From Prevotella sp. UBA746 (GTDB lineage: Bacteria > Bacteroidota > Bacteroidia > Bacteroidales > Bacteroidaceae), in assembly GCA_002298545.1 (NCBI GenBank), contig DBKQ01000041.1, positions 54,391-63,530 on the forward strand: DNA of 9,140 nt. The letters run 5' to 3'. Below, one piece after another: positions 1 to 7,270 of the stretch (positions within the stretch are counted from its first letter, which is position 1; every line of letters starts with the position of its first letter). A program made the position numbers and the translations under genes. The notes under the pieces are model-generated. The model did not search any database, was not told the origin of the DNA, and saw nothing but the letters and a program-made list of their open reading frames with translations.

Positions 1-254
1 GCCTTTATTAAATAAGGTGACAGATTTTCATAACTCACATGAATTCTGTTTTCCCTGTTCATACTGTATGTGCCGATTAGTTTACCATCGGCAGAATATA
101 CCTGCGAGGCATAACGACTGATAGGATTATGAAGGTCTTCAATATCCGGCATATATCCAATCCACCCGTTCCATATCGCCACAAAACTGACGAAAACGAG
201 CGACACCACAGTAGCAAATGTGCCCCATAAGAATTTTATCAATGCTTTTCTCAT
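1..254 (-). CDS. Class A penicillin-binding protein (PBP1A-like), N-terminal part only
   Basis: The open frame begins at the ATG at 254-252 and runs off the left edge without a stop, giving 84 complete residues. It starts M-R-K-A-L-I-K-F, has a hydrophobic membrane anchor at about residues 7-29, then a juxtamembrane stretch with MPDIEDLHNPISRYASQVYS, DGKLIGTYS and VSYENLSPYLIKA. This is the usual lead-in to the GT51 glycosyltransferase domain in Bacteroidetes class A PBPs: anchor, 'P-x-I/F-x-x-L-x-N-P', 'A-S-x-V-Y-S-x-D-G-K-x-I-G', then 'V-x-Y-x-x-L-S-P-x-L-I-x-A'. Such enzymes polymerise and cross-link peptidoglycan at the inner membrane (family knowledge). The catalytic GT51 and transpeptidase motifs lie outside the window, so bifunctionality is inferred. 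It is transcribed divergently from pyrB. A lone GT51 enzyme with a similar lead-in is the main alternative, though mtgA is already present at 7271-8017. Confidence 0.85.
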   Translation of the reverse strand, partial: MRKALIKFLWGTFATVVSLVFVSFVAIWNGWIGYMPDIEDLHNPISRYASQVYSADGKLIGTYSMNRENRIHVSYENLSPYLIK

Positions 255-278
255 TATCTTTCTTTCGTTTTATCTTTG

Positions 279-286
279 CAAATTTA
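279..286 (-). promoter_or_regulatory. Candidate promoter -7 box for the PBP1A-like gene
   Basis: On the minus strand this reads TAAATTTG, an exact match to the Bacteroidetes -7 consensus TAnnTTTG, followed by CA as is common. It lies 24 nt before the ATG at 254, so the leader would be under 20 nt. I see no TTTG at the expected distance of about 19-21 nt upstream (around 306-310), so the call rests on one box plus its position. Confidence 0.5.
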
Positions 287-499
287 GATAAAATTCTCGA
301 TATATAAGCCCTTTATTGAAAAAAACGAAAAATAACATTTACAGGAGTCTCGGCAACAGCAATTATTAACGTCATAAAACGACCTTCAAAAAACATGACA
401 ATTCAATAAGTTCTTTAAACTCATGTAAGGTAATCTATAAAAAACGACACATTTTTTTACTTTTCCTCATAACATCAGATTTAAATAAAAAAAATTCCG

Positions 500-507
500 T
501 ACCTTCG
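500..507 (+). promoter_or_regulatory. Candidate promoter -7 box for pyrB
   Basis: TACCTTCG, followed by CA, is one base from the Bacteroidetes TAnnTTTG box and ends 33 nt before the pyrB ATG. The expected -33 TTTG is not evident; the region about 20 nt upstream is AT-rich. No leader peptide with a pyrimidine-rich attenuator, as known upstream of enterobacterial pyrBI, is visible between here and the start codon. Confidence 0.45.
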
Positions 508-540
508 CAGATGAATTTAATAAAAACATAACTACGGTAT

Positions 541-1488
541 ATGGAAAAACATGATTTTGTAACAATTGCCGATTTGTCGAAGGAGAAAATCCTATACTTG
601 ATAAATATGGCAAAAGAGTTCGAAATGCACCCAAATCGTGAGATTCTAAAAGGCAAAGTGGTGGCAACACTTTTCTTTGAGCCTTCTACAAGAACACGAC
701 TGAGTTTTGAAACTGCAGCAAACAGGCTTGGCGCAAAGGTTATAGGATTCTCCGATGCGAAAGTGACGAGTGCCACTAAAGGAGAAACACTGAAGGACAC
801 TATACTGATGGTGTCAAACTATGCTGACGTTATCGCCATGCGACACTACATCGAGGGTGCGGCGCAATATGCATCGGAAATAGCACCGATACCTATTATT
901 AACGCCGGAGACGGTGCCCACCAACATCCGTCACAATGTATGCTCGACCTTTATTCCATATACAAGACACAAGGAACACTTGAGAATCTGAACATCTACC
1001 TTGTCGGCGACCTTAAATACGGGCGTACAGTCCATTCCCTAATCATGGCAATGCGCCATTTCAACCCTACATTCCACTTTATCGCACCAAAGGAACTCGC
1101 CATGCCAGACGAGTACAAGCTGTATTGTAAACAGCACGGCATAAAATTCGTTGAGCATACAGACTTCAATGAGGATATCATAGCCGGAGCCGACATCCTA
1201 TACATGACAAGAGTACAGAAAGAACGCTTTTCTGACCTTATGGAATATGAAAGAGTGAAGAATGTTTATATCCTCCGCAACGACATGCTCGGCAAAGCAC
1301 GCGAAAACATGAAGATAATGCACCCGCTGCCAAGAGTTAACGAGATAGCATACGACGTTGACGAGAATCCGCATGCTTACTACATACAACAAGCGCAAAA
1401 CGGACTTTATGCAAGAGAGGCTATAATCTGCGACGTACTGGGGTATACTCTCGACGACATAAAGGCAGACAAGACAATCATAGGTTGA
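541..1488 (+). CDS. pyrB: Aspartate carbamoyltransferase, catalytic subunit
   Basis: This 315-residue protein catalyses carbamoyl phosphate + L-aspartate to N-carbamoyl-L-aspartate, the first committed step of pyrimidine synthesis, in the cytoplasm. Visible signatures are the carbamoyl-phosphate loop S-T-R-T-R at 49-53 (F-E-P-S-T-R-T-R-L-S-F-E), the active-site lysine in K-G-E-T (K80), R101-H102, H-Q-H-P-S-Q at 127-132, the aspartate-domain D-L-K-Y-G-R-T-V-H-S around 157-166, and H-P-L-P-R at 261-265. The length is close to the 311 residues of the E. coli enzyme, with no gap or frameshift. The ATG at 541 fits the expected N-terminus and has no Shine-Dalgarno before it. pyrI follows after 22 nt, so the product is expected to be the allosteric two-subunit holoenzyme. 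H-P-x-P-R also occurs in ornithine carbamoyltransferase, but H-Q-H-P-S-Q and the adjacent pyrI settle the assignment. Confidence 0.97.
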   Translation: MEKHDFVTIADLSKEKILYLINMAKEFEMHPNREILKGKVVATLFFEPSTRTRLSFETAANRLGAKVIGFSDAKVTSATKGETLKDTILMVSNYADVIAMRHYIEGAAQYASEIAPIPIINAGDGAHQHPSQCMLDLYSIYKTQGTLENLNIYLVGDLKYGRTVHSLIMAMRHFNPTFHFIAPKELAMPDEYKLYCKQHGIKFVEHTDFNEDIIAGADILYMTRVQKERFSDLMEYERVKNVYILRNDMLGKARENMKIMHPLPRVNEIAYDVDENPHAYYIQQAQNGLYAREAIICDVLGYTLDDIKADKTIIG

Positions 1489-1510
1489 ACTTTTAATCGT
1501 AATTCATAAA

Positions 1511-1966
1511 ATGAGCAAGAAAGAAAGACTCGTTGCCGCAATCGAAAACGGCACCGTAATCGACCATATTCCAGCAGAGAAAGCTTATGCCGTGGCTACA
1601 CTGCTCGGTCTGCAGACTCTTGACGAGCCTGTTACCATCGGATATAACTATCCCTCAAAGAAACTTGGCAAAAAGGGTATCATAAAGATTGAAAACAAAT
1701 TCTTCACCGATGAGGAAATATCACGCCTCTCTGTCGTTGCACCTAACGTGGTACTCAACGTTATTCGCGACTATGAGGTGGTGGAGAAAAAAACAGTAAC
1801 TACTCCCGACAAACTCTGCGGAATAGTAAAATGCAACAATCCGAAATGTATCACCAACAACGAGCCGATGCAGACTATCTTCCATGTTATCGACAAGGCT
1901 AATGGTATCATAAGATGCCATTACTGCGACAAGGAGCAGGATATGAACCACGTAAAACTCGTATAG
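1511..1966 (+). CDS. pyrI: Aspartate carbamoyltransferase, regulatory subunit
   Basis: This 151-residue protein carries no catalysis. It binds CTP or ATP and links catalytic trimers through a zinc domain. The N-terminal allosteric domain (about 1-95) contains the family pattern G-T-V-I-D-H-I-P at 14-21 and the L-G-K-K-G-I-I-K-I-E-N strand at 52-62. The C-terminal zinc domain has four ligands, C108-x4-C113 and C136-x2-C139 (the latter C-H-Y-C), at the spacing known for E. coli PyrI. The length matches the E. coli chain (153 residues). It follows pyrB by 22 nt, consistent with one transcript and roughly equal expression. The frame used by glyA is open through the end of pyrI, but that upstream extension is not considered coding. 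Confidence 0.96.
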   Translation: MSKKERLVAAIENGTVIDHIPAEKAYAVATLLGLQTLDEPVTIGYNYPSKKLGKKGIIKIENKFFTDEEISRLSVVAPNVVLNVIRDYEVVEKKTVTTPDKLCGIVKCNNPKCITNNEPMQTIFHVIDKANGIIRCHYCDKEQDMNHVKLV

Positions 1967-2022
1967 GAGAAGCATTATTCTACAAATATAATAACATACG
2001 TTTAATCCTTATCAAAGAAAAA

Positions 2023-3303
2023 ATGAAAAAAGACCAAGCGATTTTCGACCTTATCGAGAGAGAACACCAGCGCCAACTGAAAGGTATGGAACTTATTGCA
2101 TCTGAGAACTTTGTCAGCGACGAAGTTATGCAAGCCATGGGCTCATGCCTGACAAACAAGTATGCTGAGGGTTACCCAGGCAAACGCTACTACGGTGGAT
2201 GCGAAGTTGTTGACGAAGTGGAAACTCTGGCTATCGAGAGAGTGAAGAAACTTTTCGGAGCAGAGTATGCAAATGTACAGCCACATTCCGGAGCTCAGGC
2301 CAATGCAGCCGTATTGCTCACCGTTCTTAACCCTGGCGACACATTCATGGGACTTAACCTTGCTCATGGAGGTCACCTCTCACATGGTTCGGCAGTCAAC
2401 ACTTCTGGTATTCTCTACAACCCGGTTGGATATAATCTCAACAAAGAGACAGGAAGAGTGGACTACGACGAGATGGAACGTCTCGCCATCGAGCATAAGC
2501 CGAAACTCATTATCGGTGGTGGTTCTGCTTATAGCCGCGAATGGGATTATAAACGTATGCGCGAGATTGCCGACAAGGTCGGAGCTTTGCTCATGATCGA
2601 CATGGCTCATCCTGCAGGACTTATTGCAGCCGGACTACTCGACAACCCTGTTAAATATGCTCACATCGTTACTTCTACAACCCACAAGACCCTGCGCGGT
2701 CCGCGTGGCGGAATTATTCTCATGGGAAAGGACTTTGAGAATCCATGGGGTAAGAAAACTCCTAAGGGACAAATAAAGATGATGAGCCAGCTACTCAACA
2801 GTGCTGTGTTCCCTGGCGAACAGGGCGGACCATTGGAGCATGTCATCGCAGCCAAAGCTGTTGCCTTCAATGAGGCTCTTCAGCCTGAGTTCAAGGAATG
2901 GGCTCTTCAGGTGAAGAAAAACGCAGCAAAACTTGCCGAAGAACTTATCAAACGTGGCTTCTCTATCGTTAGCGGTGGAACTGACAACCACAGCATGCTC
3001 GTTGACCTGCGCACAAAATATCCTGAACTTACTGGTAAGGTGGCAGAAAAGGCTCTTGTTGCTGCCGATATTACGGTAAACAAGAATATGGTGCCTTTTG
3101 ATACACGCAGCGCTTTCCAGACTTCCGGAATCCGCCTCGGAACTCCTGCCATCACCACACGCGGTGCTAAGGAAGACTTGATGGTACTTATCGCTGAGCT
3201 TATTGAAGAAGTGCTCAACGACCCGGAGAACGAGGAAGTTATCGCTTCTGTACGCAAGCGCGTTAACGAAACGATGAAGCAGTATCCGCTCTTTGCTTAT
3301 TAA
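2023..3303 (+). CDS. glyA: Serine hydroxymethyltransferase
   Basis: This 426-residue cytoplasmic PLP enzyme interconverts serine + tetrahydrofolate and glycine + 5,10-methylene-tetrahydrofolate, the main source of one-carbon units for thymidylate, purines and methionine. Motifs are I-A-S-E-N at 25-29, Y-A-E-G-Y-P-G-K-R-Y-Y-G-G near 47-59, H-S-G-A-Q-A-N around 88-94, D193-x-x-H196 (D-M-A-H), and the PLP-lysine box T-S-T-T-H-K-T-L-R-G-P-R-G-G with K222 as the Schiff-base lysine. Although the frame is open back to 1915, the ATG at 2023 is chosen because it gives the normal family N-terminus (M-K-K-D-x-x-I-F-D-L-I) and avoids overlapping pyrI; the preceding leader is A-rich. It lies 56 nt after pyrI with no terminator between, so co-transcription with pyrBI is likely. 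The stop is 20 nt before the terminator stem. Confidence 0.97.
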   Translation: MKKDQAIFDLIEREHQRQLKGMELIASENFVSDEVMQAMGSCLTNKYAEGYPGKRYYGGCEVVDEVETLAIERVKKLFGAEYANVQPHSGAQANAAVLLTVLNPGDTFMGLNLAHGGHLSHGSAVNTSGILYNPVGYNLNKETGRVDYDEMERLAIEHKPKLIIGGGSAYSREWDYKRMREIADKVGALLMIDMAHPAGLIAAGLLDNPVKYAHIVTSTTHKTLRGPRGGIILMGKDFENPWGKKTPKGQIKMMSQLLNSAVFPGEQGGPLEHVIAAKAVAFNEALQPEFKEWALQVKKNAAKLAEELIKRGFSIVSGGTDNHSMLVDLRTKYPELTGKVAEKALVAADITVNKNMVPFDTRSAFQTSGIRLGTPAITTRGAKEDLMVLIAELIEEVLNDPENEEVIASVRKRVNETMKQYPLFAY

Positions 3304-3323
3304 ATAAGTACGCATACATATTA

Positions 3324-3364
3324 ATATAATAAATGCCGGAACAATGTTCCGGCATTTATTATAT
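3324..3364. terminator. Bidirectional intrinsic terminator between converging genes
   Basis: This is a perfect inverted repeat with 20-bp arms around a single central base at 3344 (pairing i with 6688-i). The core is GCCGGAAC/GTTCCGGC, flanked by A-rich then T-rich arms, so each strand's transcript ends its hairpin in a U-rich run. In RNA the loop would open to about 3-5 nt. It sits between glyA (stop at 3303) and the converging serine hydrolase (stop codon at 3373-3375), where a two-way terminator is expected. Confidence 0.93.
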
Positions 3365-3372
3365 CCAAATTC

Positions 3373-4683
3373 CTATTTGAAGAACAAATTTCGCTTCGGC
3401 ATCTTACTACTGTATTTTTGACGTAGTTTCTCAAACAAGCGCATCGTGTCGTTTGAGAATCCGTGTCCTTTCCACGTACTCGTATTTGTTATCAGAATCC
3501 AGCTCTCACCATCAGGATAACGCAGCACAAGAGCACTCGTCCCAGATAAAGACCCAGTTCTAATCCAAGGCTTTCCCTTAGGACAGAAATTCCATCCGAT
3601 ACAAAAATCATGGTCCGGCATCTCCTTTGTCATAAGCTCAACCGATTCGCGGCTAAGAATATCAGGAATGCCCGGAAGTAAATCTATCGAAGCAATGAAA
3701 CGCGACAGTTCTGCAGCCGAGCCACACCATGCACCGGCACCGGCAAGACGCGGAATATCATTCTCGCCATAGCATTTCTCTACTTTATTTCCACTGTTAT
3801 TATATTCATATACAGGCTCCGACCCTTTATGCATATAGTATTTCACCTCATTTCTTCTGCGGTCCTTATAGTAGTTGCCGGCAATATGGAAATCATAGCA
3901 TCCTGCCGGCTCAAAAACATATTTGCGCATATAGTCCTCATACGACATGCCTGTCTTTTTCTCTATAATCATCGACAGCAATGTATATCCTACATTTGAA
4001 TACCGCTTCGCTGTACCCGGAGTATAACCCAACCGGCGTTTTAGTAGGATACGCATCAAGGTCTCGTGGTCTGGCGGCGTCGACAGATGGTTCTGCATCA
4101 TGATATATCGGGTTGAGAACATAGGGTCTCCAGCACCATTGGTGAAACCAGCCTTATGGCGCAGCAATTGCTCCAATGTTATGTCGAAATACCGTTTATC
4201 CTTTATAACATTTGTATAAGCCGTATCATTGAGAATACCCTTAGGACCAAAAACATGGTCGGAAAGCCTCAGCACATGAGTTTCGACCAGTCTCATCACT
4301 CCTACTGCCGTAAGCAGTTTCGACACCGAGGCAAAACGCATCACTTGTGTCGGTTCCATAGCAATACCCTTCTCCTTGTCGGCCCAGCCAAATCCCTTAC
4401 AGTAAAGCAACGAATCATTGCGCGATATGGCAATCTGAGCTCCATTAAGTTCCCACCGCTCGAAATATCTCTTCAGCGTTGTCTCCATGTCCTGAAGCTG
4501 GGGAGCATCCGACATACTGTTTGTTAGCGTATCGTTCAGATGGGTATGGCTCACGGGAGCAGGTTTTTTGTCGGTCTCGCTTGAAGACAAACAAGACACA
4601 CACTGTCTTACCGATAAGAAAACGATAAGACAAAAAACAAGTAGTATGACGAATATTCTTTTCTTTCTGTATCTTCTTGCCAT
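3373..4683 (-). CDS. Membrane-anchored serine hydrolase of the beta-lactamase fold
   Basis: This 436-residue protein starts with basic residues (M-A-R-R-Y-R-K-K-R) and a hydrophobic segment at about 9-25, so it is probably anchored in the inner membrane facing the periplasm. Cysteines at 28 and 31 follow the segment, but neither has a clean lipobox. Residues 65-410 carry the three active-site elements of the class C beta-lactamase / D-peptidase family: S119-V-S-K122 (catalytic Ser and Lys), Y228-S-N230, and R376-T-G378 in place of K-T-G or H-T-G. Context patterns such as L-L-R-H-K-A-G at 173-179 and Y-S-N-V-G-Y-T-L-L also fit. Family members include esterases, D-aminopeptidases and penicillin-binding proteins, so the substrate cannot be assigned, and resistance should not be assumed. 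The ATG begins 3 nt after the helicase stop codon, suggesting translational coupling, and the gene ends at the shared terminator. There is no frameshift or missing catalytic residue. Confidence 0.88.
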   Translation of the reverse strand: MARRYRKKRIFVILLVFCLIVFLSVRQCVSCLSSSETDKKPAPVSHTHLNDTLTNSMSDAPQLQDMETTLKRYFERWELNGAQIAISRNDSLLYCKGFGWADKEKGIAMEPTQVMRFASVSKLLTAVGVMRLVETHVLRLSDHVFGPKGILNDTAYTNVIKDKRYFDITLEQLLRHKAGFTNGAGDPMFSTRYIMMQNHLSTPPDHETLMRILLKRRLGYTPGTAKRYSNVGYTLLSMIIEKKTGMSYEDYMRKYVFEPAGCYDFHIAGNYYKDRRRNEVKYYMHKGSEPVYEYNNSGNKVEKCYGENDIPRLAGAGAWCGSAAELSRFIASIDLLPGIPDILSRESVELMTKEMPDHDFCIGWNFCPKGKPWIRTGSLSGTSALVLRYPDGESWILITNTSTWKGHGFSNDTMRLFEKLRQKYSSKMPKRNLFFK

Positions 4684-4686
4684 TAT

Positions 4687-7167
4687 TTACTTTATAACTT
4701 TAAGTCTTGCAAATTTCATCAGCAACTGCTTTGTGCCGACATTCTTGAATTCTACCGTTGCCTTGGCGTTCTCTCCGCTGCCTTCAAGTCTTAACACGGT
4801 GCCTACCCCGAAACGCGTATGCTCTACAGTGGCTCCAACAGCAACGCCACCAATGTTTGTTACATTGTCGTTCACTGTGCCAACGGAAGATGTTGACGGA
4901 TTTTTCGGGGCAGTAATACGTCCGGAACTTTTCATCGCCGGATTACTGATACCCAAGACTTCGGTATAGTCGCCCTTCCGGAAATGATAACTGTCGTCAA
5001 CATGACCTACGGCTCGTGGTTTAGGATCAGCACGAAACTGACTCGCCACTGGATTTGAATTCTGATATCTGCTGCCGTATCCTCTGTTTCCGAATTCGCC
5101 ACTCCCATATCCTCTGCCCCCAAAACCTTTATTTCCGAGCGAAGCAAAACGGTTATCCATCCTCGAAGCCTCATCGGCAAGATTGTTCACTTCTATAAGC
5201 GACGGTTTTATATCTTTTATAAAACGGCTTGGGGTATCAAACTCCATTTTACCGTAGCGGTAACGGTTTCTGGCACATGTCAGCTCGCATGTACGCTCGG
5301 CTCTCGTTATGGCAACATACAGCAGTCGGCGCTCCTCTTCAAGTGCGCGCTGAGAGTCGCACGACATAGGACTCGGGAAGATATTCTCCTCCAGTCCGAC
5401 GATGAAGACATGTGGAAATTCAAGTCCCTTTGCACTATGTATTGTCATCAAGTTCACCTTCTTCGTTTCGTCATCCTGCTTACTCTCGATGTCTGTAAGC
5501 AGCGACACCTCCTGTAAGAAATCCGTAAGGTATATACTTTTCGACAACGAAGCGTCTTCTTTTCTGCCCTCTACGAAATCCTGCATACCATTGAGAAACT
5601 CCTCAAGGTTCTCTTGTCTTGCCACGCTCCCCGGCTCCTTGTCGGCATATAAGTCAGCAGCAATACCGCTCGTTTTTATTATGTCGTAGCCTAAGGTATA
5701 GGCATCATCCTCTGTTAGTCGATCTATAAAGCCAGCAATCATCGTCCGGAAAGCCTCAAGCTTATTGAGCACTGCCTTACTTACCTTCAGTCCACTTCTT
5801 TCCGGCGAGGAGAGTACAGTCCACAGACTCACGCCATTAGCCGTGGCGGTATCAATAATTTTCGTCAGAGTTGTATTTCCGATTCCACGAGTAGGATAAT
5901 TTATTATTCTCTTCAGAGCTTCCTCGTCGTTAGGATTGGCAACAAGTCGGAAGTAGGCTATAACGTCCTTTATTTCCTTACGCTGATAAAAGCTCAAGCC
6001 GCCGTATATTCTATACGGCATATTTGCCTTGCGCAGTGCTTCCTCAAAAGTTCGGCTCTGAGCATTCGTTCGATACAGGATCGCAAAGTCGCTATATTCT
6101 CCACCGCTTTCCTGCATAATGCTTCGTATGTCTTTACATACTATTACAGCCTCTTCTTTGTCGCTGTATGCCATCTTGAGTTTTATGCGCTCTCCCTCGT
6201 TGTTCTTGCTGTACACATCCTTGCGTATCTGCCACTGGTTATGGAGAATCAAACTGTTTGCTGCTTCTACGATACGCTGCGTACTTCGGTAATTCTGCTC
6301 GAGTTTGAATATCCTGCTTCCTGTAAATACCTTCTCGAAACTCAACATGTTATCGATATTTGCTCCACGGAACGCATAGATACTCTGGGCATCGTCTCCA
6401 ACAGCACACACACGGTGGTTGACGCTCGCCAGTTGGTATACGATTTTCTGTTGCACGGCATTTGTATCCTGATACTCGTCGACTAATATATACTGAAAAT
6501 TAGAGGCATATTTCTTCAATACTTCAGGATGTTCATTGAACAATACATATATGTTCACGAGCAAATCGTCGAAGTCCATTGCATTTGCCCTTCTACAGCG
6601 CTCACAGTATGTGGAGTAAATCTTCGACATATCTGGCATGTGCGTCTCGAAATCTCGCGTTTGAGACGCACGGTCCAGAACATAATCTTCTGGCAGAAGG
6701 AGATGGTTTTTCGCCATGCTTATCCTTGAAGCTACTGTTGACGGCTTGTAGACCTTGTCGTTAAGTCCCATCTCCTTAATGATTGCTTTCACGAGGCTTT
6801 TCGAGTCGCTGTCGTCGTATATGGTGAAGTTTGAATTATAGCCAATGTTGTTTGCTTCCGACCGCAGGATTCTGGAGAAGATACTGTGGAATGTTCCCAT
6901 ATAAATGCTTCTGGCATGGTCTCCACCCACGATATTGTTTATTCTCTCCTTCATCTCGTTTGCAGCCTTGTTGGTAAATGTCAAAGCTAATATATTCCAT
7001 GGGTTCATGCCCTGCATGAGCAGATATGCTACTTTATAAGTGAGCACACGGGTCTTGCCTGAACCGGCACCGGCAATTACGAGCGACGGACCGTCGCAAT
7101 ATTCCACGGCTGCCCGCTGACTGTCGTTCAGTCCTGCAAGGAAATCTGACATATTCTTGTTTTCCAT
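4687..7167 (-). CDS. uvrD: UvrD/PcrA-type superfamily 1 DNA helicase
   Basis: This 826-residue ATP-driven 3'-5' helicase is expected to act in nucleotide excision and mismatch repair and in clearing recombinase or RNA polymerase from DNA. Motifs in order: Q motif L-N-D-S-Q-R-A-A-V at 13-21, Walker A G-A-G-S-G-K-T at 33-39, T-F-T-N-K-A-A near 63-69, Walker B D-E-Y-Q-D-T-N at 230-236, motif III G-D-D-A-Q-S-I-Y-A-F-R-G-A at 257-269, Q-N-Y-R-S at 291-295, T-I-H-S-A-K-G-L-E-F at 575-584 and V-A-I-T-R-A-E at 618-624. A linker at about 660-775 holds a Gly/Arg/Tyr-rich patch (676-701). The end (778-826, V-E-H-T-R-F-G-V-G-T-V) is the Tudor-like tail that in PcrA/UvrD contacts RNA polymerase. I start at the ATG at 7167; a TTG directly before it (7170) is also in frame, and a third candidate is the ATG six codons in. 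The 103-nt gap after mtgA shows no clear promoter or terminator, so cotranscription is possible. Rep or PcrA are alternative names. Confidence 0.96.
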   Translation of the reverse strand: MENKNMSDFLAGLNDSQRAAVEYCDGPSLVIAGAGSGKTRVLTYKVAYLLMQGMNPWNILALTFTNKAANEMKERINNIVGGDHARSIYMGTFHSIFSRILRSEANNIGYNSNFTIYDDSDSKSLVKAIIKEMGLNDKVYKPSTVASRISMAKNHLLLPEDYVLDRASQTRDFETHMPDMSKIYSTYCERCRRANAMDFDDLLVNIYVLFNEHPEVLKKYASNFQYILVDEYQDTNAVQQKIVYQLASVNHRVCAVGDDAQSIYAFRGANIDNMLSFEKVFTGSRIFKLEQNYRSTQRIVEAANSLILHNQWQIRKDVYSKNNEGERIKLKMAYSDKEEAVIVCKDIRSIMQESGGEYSDFAILYRTNAQSRTFEEALRKANMPYRIYGGLSFYQRKEIKDVIAYFRLVANPNDEEALKRIINYPTRGIGNTTLTKIIDTATANGVSLWTVLSSPERSGLKVSKAVLNKLEAFRTMIAGFIDRLTEDDAYTLGYDIIKTSGIAADLYADKEPGSVARQENLEEFLNGMQDFVEGRKEDASLSKSIYLTDFLQEVSLLTDIESKQDDETKKVNLMTIHSAKGLEFPHVFIVGLEENIFPSPMSCDSQRALEEERRLLYVAITRAERTCELTCARNRYRYGKMEFDTPSRFIKDIKPSLIEVNNLADEASRMDNRFASLGNKGFGGRGYGSGEFGNRGYGSRYQNSNPVASQFRADPKPRAVGHVDDSYHFRKGDYTEVLGISNPAMKSSGRITAPKNPSTSSVGTVNDNVTNIGGVAVGATVEHTRFGVGTVLRLEGSGENAKATVEFKNVGTKQLLMKFARLKVIK

Positions 7168-7270
7168 CAATAGGTATATGCTGTTTTCCGATTTCCTGTT
7201 CTTATTTACTCCGATAATAATATTATTAAATAATGTAGGAGCTGAAAAGAACTGGAAATCGAAAAGGAAA

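Noticed and set aside
255..540. Attenuator, leader peptide or riboswitch in the divergent PBP-pyrB region
   Set aside because: I looked for stable stems, pyrimidine-rich leader sequence and a short leader frame and found none. Only two candidate -7 boxes and scattered AAAACGAC similarity (376-383, 441-448) are present.
435..800. 121-codon minus-strand frame across the pyrB start
   Set aside because: It overlaps the conserved first third of pyrB and the pyrB promoter region, and shows no family motif.
1997..2004. TACGTTTA before glyA as a promoter -7 box
   Set aside because: It misses the final G of TAnnTTTG and no TTTG is present about 20 nt upstream, so an internal glyA promoter is not supported.
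1915..2022. Extension of the glyA frame 36 codons upstream, overlapping pyrI
   Set aside because: The extension overlaps the conserved pyrI zinc-domain end and encodes nothing resembling a serine hydroxymethyltransferase N-terminus. The ATG at 2023 gives the standard start.
2791..3315. 174-codon minus-strand open frame opposite glyA
   Set aside because: It lies wholly antisense to a well-conserved gene, starts next to the terminator, has no promoter and has no recognisable domain.
7215..7228. 14-nt palindrome TAATAATATTATTA between mtgA and the helicase gene
   Set aside because: It consists of A and T only in an AT-rich gap, so self-complementarity is easily met by chance. It is neither a plausible terminator nor a known operator.
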